This document shows, in pieces, positions 1 through 7,648 of a stretch of 61,473 bases of DNA. The DNA lies in the NCBI GenBank assembly GCA_023459795.1, contig JAEWSP010000015.1, positions 1-61,473 on the forward strand, given 5' to 3'. Source of the stretch: Bacillota bacterium. Its GTDB lineage: Bacteria; Bacillota_I; Bacilli_A; RFN20; CAG-288. How positions within the stretch are numbered: the stretch's first letter is position 1; every line of letters starts with the position of its first letter. The notes beneath the pieces were generated by a model. That model saw only the letters and a program-made list of their open reading frames with translations. It had not been told where the DNA came from and ran no database searches. The position numbers and the translations under genes are program-made.

Positions 1-16
1 CTGGGAAAGGACTATT

Positions 17-63
17 GCTACATAACTCTTTAGAGGCCGTCTCTCGAGTCTCAGTTATGTAGC
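17..63. repeat. 11-bp inverted repeat, hairpin
   Basis: The arms GCTACATAACT (17-27) and AGTTATGTAGC (53-63) are perfectly complementary around a 25-nt loop. No uridine run follows on either strand, so it is not a typical Rho-independent terminator. It may be the end of a mobile element or an RNA structure belonging to a gene left of the window. Confidence 0.6.
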
Positions 64-141
64 TTGAATAATTATAGCATTTTCGGCAATTTAGAGGGTG
101 TCAGCACACCAGTGGTTGTATTTCCCCTAACATAAAAGGGA

Positions 142-215
142 AAAGCCTGGTACAGCAGTCAAGGTTCCTGTTCTGTCCTCGGATGGAAGGAATAGGAAAT
201 GCTGTACCAGGCTTT
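142..215. repeat. 16-bp perfect inverted repeat, long-stem hairpin
   Basis: AAAGCCTGGTACAGCA (142-157) pairs perfectly with TGCTGTACCAGGCTTT (200-215) across a 42-nt loop. Read on the minus strand, the stem ends in a T-rich stretch (CTTTTCCCTTTT) just downstream of the broken regulator gene. It could therefore serve as a terminator for that gene. The stem length and large loop would also fit a small non-autonomous element. Confidence 0.65.
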
Positions 216-226
216 ATCTCTAATGC

Positions 227-441
227 CTAGAGACTCCAGAAGAAAAACACATCCTTGAATTTCCGGCCCAGAGCTATGCAGATTACATAAGCCAGGTTAG
301 CAGTCGGGCAGTACTTTCCGGTCTCAATCGAGAAGATTGTGTTTCTCGATATTCCGACAAGCTTTGCCAGGGCATCCTGGGAAAGCCTCTTTCTTTCCGG
401 ATTTCGGGAAGATGATTCTTCAGGATCAGGGATTTGTCCAT
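227..441 (-). pseudogene. Frameshifted Xre-family (HTH_3) transcriptional regulator
   Basis: From ATG at 441 the frame gives an Xre start ending in RKERGF. A shift of one base at about 385 is then needed to recover the rest of a classic HTH_3 domain: SQDALAKLVGISRNTIFSIE, then a tail containing AYVICIALGRKF, stopping at 227-229. The helix-turn-helix core (SQ-ALAKLVG-SRNTI) is unmistakable in the second frame. The likely cause is loss of one base in the codons around GGC-TTT-CCC. Intact homologues are about 65-70 aa DNA-binding proteins, often next to small membrane proteins; no such partner is seen. A sequencing error cannot be excluded, but the surroundings also look decayed. Confidence 0.75.
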
Positions 442-661
442 TACTTGACTGCCCTGCAAAGCTGGAGAATACAGAAGGTCATCCAGATTATGGAAAACAA
501 TAGCCAAGTCTTTGAAGGCTTTTGATGTGCACTGTTTTCCTGAAAAGAGATTTTTTTCCTTAGTGCTGCCCTTTTCAGCAGGACATCTTTCTGATAATAA
601 AAGTTAGGCATCGCTGCTTACTGAACAAAACCGTTCCAAGGGACAGAAATCTTCTGGAAAA

Positions 662-688
662 GAAAAAACTCTCTTCCGGAGAAGAGAG
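662..688 (-). terminator. Rho-independent terminator of tRNA-Glu
   Basis: On the minus strand CTCTCTTC-TCCG-GAAGAGAG is followed by TTTTTT, 11 nt after the tRNA 3' end. This makes the tRNA a single-gene transcription unit. Confidence 0.85.
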
Positions 689-698
689 ATTCATGCAA

Positions 699-776
699 TG
701 GTGACCTCTGCGGGATTCGGACCCGCGAAATACAGCCTTGAGAGGGCTGTGACTTAAGCCGCTTGTCGAAGAGGCC
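699..776 (-). tRNA. tRNA-Glu (anticodon CTC)
   Basis: The minus strand folds as a full cloverleaf. The acceptor stem is GGCCTCT/AGAGGTC with one G-U pair. The anticodon stem CAGCC/GGCTG carries loop CTCTCAA, giving anticodon CTC at 742-740. The T arm is GCGGG/CCCGC, and discriminator A is followed by an encoded CCA (701-699). It decodes GAG. It has its own promoter and terminator and lies beside the broken Xre gene; tRNA 3' ends are common integration sites, but no flanking direct repeat was found. Confidence 0.93.
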
Positions 777-815
777 AGCTTGGAATAACAATAAGAGATT
801 ACTTTTAGCCTAAAT

Positions 816-844
816 AATATAACGAAAGACAAGACAAAAAGCAA
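816..844 (-). promoter_or_regulatory. Promoter of tRNA-Glu
   Basis: Minus strand -35 TTGCTT (844-839), 17-bp spacer, -10 TATATT (821-816). The predicted start is near 810, about 33 nt before the tRNA. Confidence 0.7.
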
Positions 845-853
845 TACTTATTA

Positions 854-882
854 TTGTCCTTCTTTACCCTATGTAGTATAAT
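854..882 (+). promoter_or_regulatory. Promoter of the rpsB operon
   Basis: -35 TTGTCC (854-859), exactly 17 bp, -10 TATAAT (877-882). The predicted start near 889 leaves a leader of about 230 nt before rpsB. This leader contains a hairpin with arms GCGTTT/AAACGC right at its 5' end and could carry autoregulation by S2. Confidence 0.75.
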
Positions 883-1117
883 TCTTTTTGCGTTTGCCGA
901 TAAAACGCAGGTTATCTTGTTATCAAAGAAAAAATAATATGGATAATAAGAGCCTGCAAAGTAAAAAGCGGACGTAATAACCATAGATGCGGATCTTACC
1001 GACAAGTCCTCGAAATCCTGTATTTCTCTAAATCTCCCTGTAAAAAGGCTGCCAAGAAAGATTTCCCGGGTTGGTATCTCGAAACATCTAGAAGTATTAA
1101 CAAAATGGAGGCTCAAC

Positions 1118-2197
1118 ATGAGCGAAGAAGAAAAGAAGGTTGTCGTTGAAGAGAAGAAGGATGTCATGGCTGCTACGGTTCATAAGGATACGGATGCGGT
1201 TGTCGCGGCTAAGACTCTCTTAACTGCCGGCTGCCATTTCGGACATCGTGCTTCCCGTTGGAACCCGAAGATGGCTCAGTACATCTACATGAAGAGAAAC
1301 AATCTGTCTATCATCGACCTTAACAAGTCCGTCAACATGATGCAGAAGGCATATCTTGCCCTCCGCGAGATCGTGAAGAAGGGCGGCAAGGTCTTATTCG
1401 TTGGCACCAAGGCTTATGCCCAGAAGGCCATCCAGGAAGAGGCCGTCCGTTCTGGCTCCTTCTATATGGCTCACCGCTGGCTCGGCGGAACCCTCACCAA
1501 TTTCCACACCATCCTTAAGAGAATCGCTCTCCTCAAGGAGATCGAGACCGAAGAGCAGAACGGCACTTTCGACAAGCTCACCAAGAAGGAGATTGCCGAG
1601 AAGACCAAGCTGAAGAACAAGCTTGCCCAGAACCTCGAAGGCATCAAGGAAATCCGTTTCCTTCCGAATGCTCTCGTTGTTGTTGATCCGAAGACCGAGC
1701 ACAACGCAATCCGTGAAGCCCGCGCTCTCCACATCCCTGTTTTCGCTTTAGGCGATACCAACACCGATCCGGATATGCTCGACTACCTCGTTCCTGCCAA
1801 TGATGATGGCGAAGCCAGCATCCGTATCATCGTCGGACTCTTTGCCGATGCTGTCGTTGAAGGAAAGGGCGGAGAACCGCTTTATGCCTACAAGGACACC
1901 GAAGCTGCCAATGCCACGATGGCCGATATGCTCAAGGGACTTGATCCGAATGAACAGATCAAGGCTATCCATATGAAGCTGAGAGATGATGCTATCCAGG
2001 CTCGCAAGGAGAAGGCCGCTGGCCGTCGTCCTCGCAAGATCAAGAAGGATCTCCGTGGAGCTGACAAGTTCCATCATCCGATGAACCACGGCTATTCCAA
2101 CAACAAGCCGTCCGAGAATACTGCTGCTCCGGCTGCTGCCCCTGTCGCTGCTCCGGCTGCCGCTCCGGCTGCTGCTCCGGCCAAGGAGTCCAAGTAA
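1118..2197 (+). CDS. rpsB: 30S ribosomal protein S2
   Basis: S2 is a structural protein of the small ribosomal subunit, needed for S1 binding and initiation. The family signature LLTAGCHFGHRASRWNPKM lies at residues 34-52, and the conserved core runs to about residue 270. At 359 aa it is much longer than the usual 230-260. It carries a 31-residue, Lys/Glu-rich N-terminal extension and a C-terminal extension ending in about 30 residues of Ala-Ala-Pro repeats (330-359). The start at 1118 is supported by GGAGG at 1107-1111; Met17 is an alternative without an obvious ribosome site. The stop codon directly abuts the tsf start, implying translational coupling. It is the first gene of the operon that runs to rseP, although a terminator follows tsf. 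Confidence 0.97.
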   Translation: MSEEEKKVVVEEKKDVMAATVHKDTDAVVAAKTLLTAGCHFGHRASRWNPKMAQYIYMKRNNLSIIDLNKSVNMMQKAYLALREIVKKGGKVLFVGTKAYAQKAIQEEAVRSGSFYMAHRWLGGTLTNFHTILKRIALLKEIETEEQNGTFDKLTKKEIAEKTKLKNKLAQNLEGIKEIRFLPNALVVVDPKTEHNAIREARALHIPVFALGDTNTDPDMLDYLVPANDDGEASIRIIVGLFADAVVEGKGGEPLYAYKDTEAANATMADMLKGLDPNEQIKAIHMKLRDDAIQARKEKAAGRRPRKIKKDLRGADKFHHPMNHGYSNNKPSENTAAPAAAPVAAPAAAPAAAPAKESK

Positions 2198-3112
2198 ATG
2201 GCTGACGTTAAAGTAACCATTGATCAGATCAAGGAAGTCCGCGCAAGAACGGGCTCCGGTCTGATGGATTGCAAGAACGCTCTCATCGAGAACGGCGCGG
2301 ATGTCGACAAGGCATGCGACTGGCTTCGTGAGAAGGGCATTGCCAAGCAGGCCAAGAAGGCTGCTACCAGAACTGCTGCCGAAGGTATGAGCAATGTTGC
2401 CGTTTTCGGCAACAAGGCTGTTATCCTCGAGATCAACTGCGAGACCGACTTCGTTGCTACCAATGCCCTCTTCAAGGATCTCGTCAAGAAGGTCACCGGC
2501 ATGGTTCTTGCCGCTGAGCCGAAGACCATCGAAAATGCTATGGCTATCAAGGATAGCGATGGCAATTCCGTCAAGGATCTGTTCCTTGAAATCGGAATGA
2601 AGATCGGCGAGAAGCTTGACTTCCGCCGCTTCGATATTGTCGAAAAGACGGATGACGAAGTTTTCGGACCTTACCTCCATATGGGCGGCAAGATCGCTAC
2701 TCTCGTCGTTCTCAAGGGCGGAGATGCTGAGACTGCCAACGGCATCGCTCTCAACGTCTGCTCCCTGAATCCGGCTTACAAGTCCATGGATGAGATCCCT
2801 GCCGCTACGATTGCCAAGGAAACCGACATCGAACTCGAGGCCAGCCGTCAGGATGAGAAGTTCGCCAAGAAGCCGGAAGCGATCCAGAAGAAGATCGTCG
2901 AAGGCAGAGTTAAGAAGTCTCTCGGCGAGTCTGTCCTTACCGAAGAACCGTATGTTCTCGACGAAAGCCAGACCGTCGGTTCCATCCTCAAGAGCAAGAA
3001 TGCAACCGTCGTTGCCACCTACCGCTATCAGACCGGCGAAGGCATCGAAGTCAAGAAGACTGACTATGCCAAGGAAGTTGCCGATCAGATTGCCGCTGCC
3101 AAGAAGAACTAA
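2198..3112 (+). CDS. tsf: Elongation factor Ts
   Basis: EF-Ts is the nucleotide-exchange factor that regenerates EF-Tu-GTP. The N-terminal UBA-like domain (residues 1-50, with TGSGLMDCKNAL) and the TDFVA motif that contacts EF-Tu (83-87) are both present. The 304-aa length is normal. The ATG follows the rpsB stop codon without any spacer, so it probably depends on termination-reinitiation from rpsB; GCCAAGGAGTCC near the rpsB end supplies an SD-like AAGGAG. A strong terminator follows at 3126-3155, so rpsB-tsf is a discrete unit. Confidence 0.97.
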   Translation: MADVKVTIDQIKEVRARTGSGLMDCKNALIENGADVDKACDWLREKGIAKQAKKAATRTAAEGMSNVAVFGNKAVILEINCETDFVATNALFKDLVKKVTGMVLAAEPKTIENAMAIKDSDGNSVKDLFLEIGMKIGEKLDFRRFDIVEKTDDEVFGPYLHMGGKIATLVVLKGGDAETANGIALNVCSLNPAYKSMDEIPAATIAKETDIELEASRQDEKFAKKPEAIQKKIVEGRVKKSLGESVLTEEPYVLDESQTVGSILKSKNATVVATYRYQTGEGIEVKKTDYAKEVADQIAAAKKN

Positions 3113-3125
3113 TAGACAGAATAAG

Positions 3126-3155
3126 GGTGCCGCCTGAAAGCGGCACCTTTTTCTT
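3126..3155 (+). terminator. Terminator after tsf
   Basis: GGTGCCGC-CTGAAA-GCGGCACC followed by a T-rich run. Confidence 0.92.
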
Positions 3156-3228
3156 TTCGGTTTGCTATCCCACTTTCCCATCTTTTTCCTTATAATAGGA
3201 TTGTTTGAAAATTAAAGGAGAGAGGAAG

Positions 3229-3945
3229 ATGGCAAAATACAGAAGAATCCTGCTGAAGATTTCCGGAGAAGCCCTGCAGAGCAAAGCCTCCCATGAGATC
3301 TACGACAAGAATGTTCTTGCCGGTGTCGTCAAGCTTGTCAAGGCAGTCCGGGAGATGGACATCCAGGTTGCCCTTGTTGTCGGCGGCGGAAATATCTGGC
3401 GCGGGAAGCTTGCTCCTGAAATCGGTCTGGACAAGCCCACCGGCGATTATATGGGAATGCTTGCCACGGTCATGAATGCCTTGGCTCTCCAGGGATCCTT
3501 CATGGCTTCCGGGCTCAAGGCGAAGGTCTTCTCTGCCCTTCCTATCACCAACTGTGTCGAACCCTATACGAGAAGACATGCTCTGGAAGCTCTGGAAGAA
3601 GGGAACATCGTCGTCTTTGCCGGCGGAGTCGGAAGCCCGTTCTTCACAACGGACACCGGTGCTGCCTTAAGAGCCAGGGAGATGGGAGTAGATGCCATCC
3701 TCATGGGCAAGAACGGAGTCGACGGAGTATTCGATGCCGATCCGAGAACGAATCCGGGTGCCAAGCTCATCCGCCATATGACTTACCAGGAGATGCTGGA
3801 GAAGAACCTCCAGGTCATGGATGCAACGGCAGTCGGCCTTCTGGAAGATTCCGATATTGCTATCCGCGTCTTCAACATGGCCGACCCGGAGAACGCAATC
3901 CGCATTCTGAAGGGCGAGGATATCGGAACTACCGTCAAGAAGTAG
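3229..3945 (+). CDS. pyrH: UMP kinase
   Basis: This is a bacterial amino-acid-kinase-fold UMP kinase (UMP + ATP to UDP), hexameric and cytosolic, for pyrimidine nucleotide supply. The fold's N-terminal Lys segment RILLKISGEAL, the GGGN phosphate loop and the C-terminal DADPRTNPGAKL nucleotide-binding stretch are present. The start at 3229 is chosen because GGAGAGAGG lies just upstream; an in-frame ATG at 3205 lacks a site and would add eight residues (238 aa from the chosen start, the usual length). A TATAAT at 3191-3196 after the tsf terminator suggests a second promoter for pyrH onward. Confidence 0.96.
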   Translation: MAKYRRILLKISGEALQSKASHEIYDKNVLAGVVKLVKAVREMDIQVALVVGGGNIWRGKLAPEIGLDKPTGDYMGMLATVMNALALQGSFMASGLKAKVFSALPITNCVEPYTRRHALEALEEGNIVVFAGGVGSPFFTTDTGAALRAREMGVDAILMGKNGVDGVFDADPRTNPGAKLIRHMTYQEMLEKNLQVMDATAVGLLEDSDIAIRVFNMADPENAIRILKGEDIGTTVKK

Positions 3946-4003
3946 TAGAATAAAGGTTAATGATCCTTCGGGATCCGCAGAACAGAAAAAGGAGTACCTA
4001 TTT

Positions 4004-4546
4004 ATGGCACTGATCGATGATTGCAGAGAAAATATGAATAAGTCCGTCCAGTCTCTTCATGAGAATCTGGCTACGCTTCATGCTGGCAAGGTTACTGCCC
4101 AGCTTCTGGACAAGGTTTTCGTCAAAGTCTACGGAGACAACATGGTTCTGAAGAGCGTTGCCGGTATCGGCGCCATGGGCCCGACGACTCTTTCCGTCAA
4201 GCCTTATGATCCTAGCACCAGCAAGGATATCCTTTCCGGACTGAACAAGGCCGATCTCGGCTGCTCTGTCGTCCAGAACGGCACTTCCATCCTTCTCAAG
4301 TTCCCGGCTCCGTCCGAAGACCGCCGCAAGGATCTGGAGAAGCAGGCCAAGAAGTATACGGAAGACGGCAAGGTCGCCATCCGCAACATCCGCAAGGACT
4401 TCAACAACGAAGTCAAGAAGGATGCGACTCTCAGCGAAGATATGGCCAGCGACCTCAAGGACCAGATCCAGAAGGAAACGGACAAGGCTACTGCCCAGAT
4501 GGAAAAGCTTCTGCAGGACAAGATCAAGGATATCGAGACGATCTAA
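4004..4546 (+). CDS. frr: Ribosome recycling factor
   Basis: RRF, with EF-G, splits post-termination ribosomes. The 180 aa match the family (about 185) and show its N-terminal pattern of helical Met-Asn-Lys-Ser-Val, the GAMGPTTLSVKPYD core and the C-terminal R-N-I-R-K-D-F-N helix. The ATG has an AAAGGAG site 10 nt upstream. A small hairpin, GATCC-TTC-GGATC, lies between pyrH and frr and might adjust relative expression. The stop overlaps the uppS start by one base (TAATG). Confidence 0.96.
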   Translation: MALIDDCRENMNKSVQSLHENLATLHAGKVTAQLLDKVFVKVYGDNMVLKSVAGIGAMGPTTLSVKPYDPSTSKDILSGLNKADLGCSVVQNGTSILLKFPAPSEDRRKDLEKQAKKYTEDGKVAIRNIRKDFNNEVKKDATLSEDMASDLKDQIQKETDKATAQMEKLLQDKIKDIETI

Positions 4547-5301
4547 TGGCAGAAAAGGTTTCCTCTCCCGAAAGCAAGAATGCAAGCGGTGTGCCTATCC
4601 GGCACATCGCTTTCATCATGGACGGGAACGGCAGATGGGCCAAGCACCGTCTCCTTCCCCGCTCCGCGGGACATAAAAAAGGCGTTCAGATCATCCAGTC
4701 CATTGTCGACTCGTGTTTCGACGACTTTTCTATTCCGGTTGTTTCCCTGTTCACCTTCTCCACGGAGAACTGGAACAGGCCCCAGAAGGAAATCGATATT
4801 CTCTTCTCCCTCCTCAAGGAGTTCTTCCGGCTCAAGGTCTCCTACTTCAAGGGAAGAGGGACCAAGATCCAGGTCCTCGGGGAGCTGGACGATCCTCGGA
4901 TTCCGAAAGACATCAAAGAGACGATCGATATGGCAATGGAAGAGACCAAGGACTGCAGCAAGACTGTTTTCAATGTCCTCTTCAACTACGGAAGCCGGGA
5001 CGAGATAGTCCTTGCCGCAAGAAAGATCGCTCTGGATGCCAAGAACGGGCTGCTCGATCCGGAGAAACTGACGAAGGAAGACTTCTCCCGTTATCTGTTC
5101 ACAGGGAAGTTCTCCGATATCGACCTTCTTATCCGGACCTCCGGAGAAGAAAGGATCAGCAACTGCCTCCTTTATCAGATTGCTTACGCAGAACTGGTCT
5201 TCGAACCTACCTTATGGCCGGACTATACTCCTGCTGTCCTTGCTAAAGACATTGCTATCTACCGGGGAAGGAACCGGCGGTTTGGCGCAATCAAGGAGTA
5301 A
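4546..5301 (+). CDS. uppS: Isoprenyl transferase, undecaprenyl diphosphate synthase
   Basis: This cis-prenyltransferase makes the C55 lipid carrier for peptidoglycan and teichoic acids from farnesyl-PP and isopentenyl-PP. The catalytic motif HIAFIMDGNGRWAK is at residues 20-33, with Asp26 binding Mg. The C-terminal RTSGEERISNCLLYQ signature and the LWPD segment are also present. The 251 aa are typical. It overlaps frr by 1 nt and is followed 2 nt later by cdsA, so it is co-transcribed. Confidence 0.96.
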   Translation: MAEKVSSPESKNASGVPIRHIAFIMDGNGRWAKHRLLPRSAGHKKGVQIIQSIVDSCFDDFSIPVVSLFTFSTENWNRPQKEIDILFSLLKEFFRLKVSYFKGRGTKIQVLGELDDPRIPKDIKETIDMAMEETKDCSKTVFNVLFNYGSRDEIVLAARKIALDAKNGLLDPEKLTKEDFSRYLFTGKFSDIDLLIRTSGEERISNCLLYQIAYAELVFEPTLWPDYTPAVLAKDIAIYRGRNRRFGAIKE

Positions 5302-5303
5302 CT

Positions 5304-6401
5304 ATGGCTGCAAAAAGACTTTCGAGCGGCTCCAAAGCCAGCCTTCATGTAAGGACCATCACCGGGGCGGTTCTCGTCCTGGTTCTTCTTCCTTCCACTT
5401 TCTTCGGGGATTGGTTTTTCTTCGCGCTCTTTGCTATCTTTGCCGTGGTCGGAATCCATGAGCTTCTTGCAGCTTCGGGTCCAAAGAAATACAACTTCCT
5501 AGTTAAGACAGCGGTCTACCTCTTCGTCCTTTCCTTCATCTACTGGACATTCCTAAAGAACTACCTGAGGAACAAAGACATGTTTCCAGGGGGTGTCATC
5601 CAGCTGCAGGAGATGTTCGTATCGCTTCTTGGCATCATCCTGTATGCCATCTGCCTCTTCTTCATCGCTATTGTCGATTACAAGGTAACCCTGAGCGACG
5701 TCACCTATCTCTTCACCGTCGGGCTGATCTTCGCTGTCGGGTTCCAGAGTATCTATTTCCTCAGGTACTTCGGGAACTGCAGCGGTGTCATGTTCCATAC
5801 CGACGAAACCATAGCTGTATCCTGGGGAAGCGGAACGACAACGTTCGGAACCTACTTCCGGGATTATTACCAGGCTCTTCACGGACATCAGAACTGGTTC
5901 TCCTCCTTCGTCATTGCCTTCCTTCTGATCGGCGTCTGGATGAGCGATGCCGGCGCCTATCTGATCGGTATGCTTTTCGGAAAGCACCGGATGAACCCGA
6001 GAGTCTCTCCCCACAAGACATGGGAAGGATTCTGGGGCGGTTTTGTCGTCTCCCTGCTTTCCAGCCTCGGCTTTGCCGCTATCCTGGAGTTCGGCTTCAA
6101 CCTTCCCCTTATCCCGGGACTTCTTCAGTTCAGCTATTCCCCGATTCTGGACGGCATGGGAATATTCCATGGACAGGCATGGCCGCTTCTCCTCCTTTGT
6201 GCCATCCTGATGCCGACTATCGGAAATGTGGGCGGATTTCTCTTCTCCCTCATCAAACGGAACTACGGAATCAAGGATTACGGGAAGTTCTTCCCGGGGC
6301 ATGGCGGAGTCATCGACCGCTTCGATAGCGTCATGGTTTCGGCAATGTTCCTTTCCGTCGTCATCGAACTCTCCGCCTTCGGCTGGAGATTCGCTATATG
6401 A
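5304..6401 (+). CDS. cdsA: Phosphatidate cytidylyltransferase (CDP-diglyceride synthase)
   Basis: CdsA converts phosphatidic acid and CTP to CDP-diacylglycerol, the precursor of acidic phospholipids, in the membrane. The CTP_transf_1 signature is intact near the C-terminus: SLIKRNYGIKDYGKFFPGHG followed by GVIDRFD. Around eight hydrophobic segments are visible. At 365 aa it is longer than many homologues (260-300) because of loop sequence between the second and fifth hydrophobic segments. AAGGAG precedes the ATG. It ends in TGA inside ATGA shared with dxr. Confidence 0.95.
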   Translation: MAAKRLSSGSKASLHVRTITGAVLVLVLLPSTFFGDWFFFALFAIFAVVGIHELLAASGPKKYNFLVKTAVYLFVLSFIYWTFLKNYLRNKDMFPGGVIQLQEMFVSLLGIILYAICLFFIAIVDYKVTLSDVTYLFTVGLIFAVGFQSIYFLRYFGNCSGVMFHTDETIAVSWGSGTTTFGTYFRDYYQALHGHQNWFSSFVIAFLLIGVWMSDAGAYLIGMLFGKHRMNPRVSPHKTWEGFWGGFVVSLLSSLGFAAILEFGFNLPLIPGLLQFSYSPILDGMGIFHGQAWPLLLLCAILMPTIGNVGGFLFSLIKRNYGIKDYGKFFPGHGGVIDRFDSVMVSAMFLSVVIELSAFGWRFAI

Positions 6402-7612
6402 AAAGGGAAAGGATCCTACTGCTTGGAGCAACCGGAAGCATCGGTACCCAGACGCTCGATCTCCTGAAGTACGACTCCTCCTATCTTCTGACCGGAGTCT
6501 CTCTTTTCTCCAGGGTGGAAATCCTGGAGCCTTATCTTCCCTACTTCGACCACCTGGAAAGGGTAGCAATCCTGGATGAGGAGAAGGCAAGCCTCTTCCA
6601 GGAAGAACATCCCTCCATCGAGGTCCTTTCCGGTCCGGATGCCGATCTTCAGCTCCTTAGGAAGGACAGGGAAGCAACGGTTGTCAATGCCATCCTTGGA
6701 AACGACGGACTTCTGCCGTCTCTTCTTGCTCTTTCCCAGGATCAGGACCTTCTCCTTTCCAACAAGGAGTCCCTGGTTATCGGTTCCTCTTTGATCAAGG
6801 AGGCCCTCAAGAAGAGCAAAGGCGGGCTCTATCCTATCGACAGCGAACATGTCGGACTGGCAAAGCTTCTAGCCGAAGCAAAGAAGCAAGGCATTCCGAG
6901 AAGCCGGATCCGGAAACTGATCGTCACCGCCTCCGGCGGTGCCTTGCGTGATCTTTCCAGGGAGGAAGCACTTTCCGCAACCCCGGAACAGGTCCTCCGG
7001 CATCCAACCTGGTCGATGGGAAAGAAGATAACGGTCGACTGCGCCACCCTTGTCAACAAAGGATACGAAGTCATCGAAGCCAGTACGCTTTTTTCCTTCC
7101 CTCTGGAGAAGGTAGGAGCCATCATCTGCCGGGAAAGCCTCATCCATGCCGAGCTCCTCTATGAAGACAAGGACGGAGAAGAAAAGACTTTGTTCGAGTA
7201 CTCTCCCTGCGATATGAAGGTTGCTATAAGCTATGCCCTCAGCAAGGGAAAGACGGAAATCCATAGGAATTCCCCCGAAGACATTGCAAAAGCCGGGCTT
7301 CTCCATATCTATCCGGTCGATTCCTCCTTCTATCCTCTCTTCAAAACTACGATTTCCATGTACAGGAAGTACGGCAATGTCGGAATGATTTATTTCAATG
7401 CTCTGGACAGCCTTCTCGTCTCCTCTTTCCTGAAGAAGGAGATTCCGTTTAGGACGGTGATAGAAGCCTTGCGGTTCCTGGAAGAGAATTTCGTCCTCTC
7501 CGATGTCCTTTCTCCCGAAAACCTTCCTGCCATAGAAGAAAAAGCAAAGAAGAAAGCCGAGCAGGTCCTTCTTATCGTTCAGGCACTTTCTTCCCGGATG
7601 AAGACTATATAA
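6398..7612 (+). CDS. dxr: 1-deoxy-D-xylulose 5-phosphate reductoisomerase
   Basis: DXR is the second enzyme of the MEP pathway: NADPH-dependent conversion of DXP to MEP. It shows the NADPH loop GATGSIGTQTLDLL (8-21), SNKESLV, the metal/substrate region with DSEH and ASGGALRD, and HPTWSMGKKITVDCATLVNK. The 404 aa are slightly longer than usual (about 390). The start overlaps the cdsA stop by four bases. Its presence shows that this organism makes isoprenoid units by the MEP route, feeding UppS two genes upstream. Confidence 0.96.
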   Translation: MKRERILLLGATGSIGTQTLDLLKYDSSYLLTGVSLFSRVEILEPYLPYFDHLERVAILDEEKASLFQEEHPSIEVLSGPDADLQLLRKDREATVVNAILGNDGLLPSLLALSQDQDLLLSNKESLVIGSSLIKEALKKSKGGLYPIDSEHVGLAKLLAEAKKQGIPRSRIRKLIVTASGGALRDLSREEALSATPEQVLRHPTWSMGKKITVDCATLVNKGYEVIEASTLFSFPLEKVGAIICRESLIHAELLYEDKDGEEKTLFEYSPCDMKVAISYALSKGKTEIHRNSPEDIAKAGLLHIYPVDSSFYPLFKTTISMYRKYGNVGMIYFNALDSLLVSSFLKKEIPFRTVIEALRFLEENFVLSDVLSPENLPAIEEKAKKKAEQVLLIVQALSSRMKTI

Positions 7613-7648
7613 GGTAGAATATAAAACAAGGAGCTCTTCCTCAAAACC

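Noticed and set aside
699..776. Complete integrated element with att sites at tRNA-Glu
   Set aside because: No integrase, and no duplicated tRNA 3' segment within the window; only the decayed regulator supports it.
805..1167. 120-codon minus-strand frame in the rpsB leader
   Set aside because: It runs through the rpsB promoter and start region, has no ribosome site, and its composition is not protein-like.
1748..3181. 477-codon open frame antisense to rpsB/tsf
   Set aside because: Shadow of strongly biased codon use in conserved genes; no ribosome site or promoter, and no family resemblance.
6398..6401. UGA as a tryptophan codon (Mollicutes-like code)
   Set aside because: UGA terminates cdsA, the marR gene and the first ABC exporter gene in ATGA overlaps and also the gene ending at 24146, while Trp is encoded by TGG throughout.
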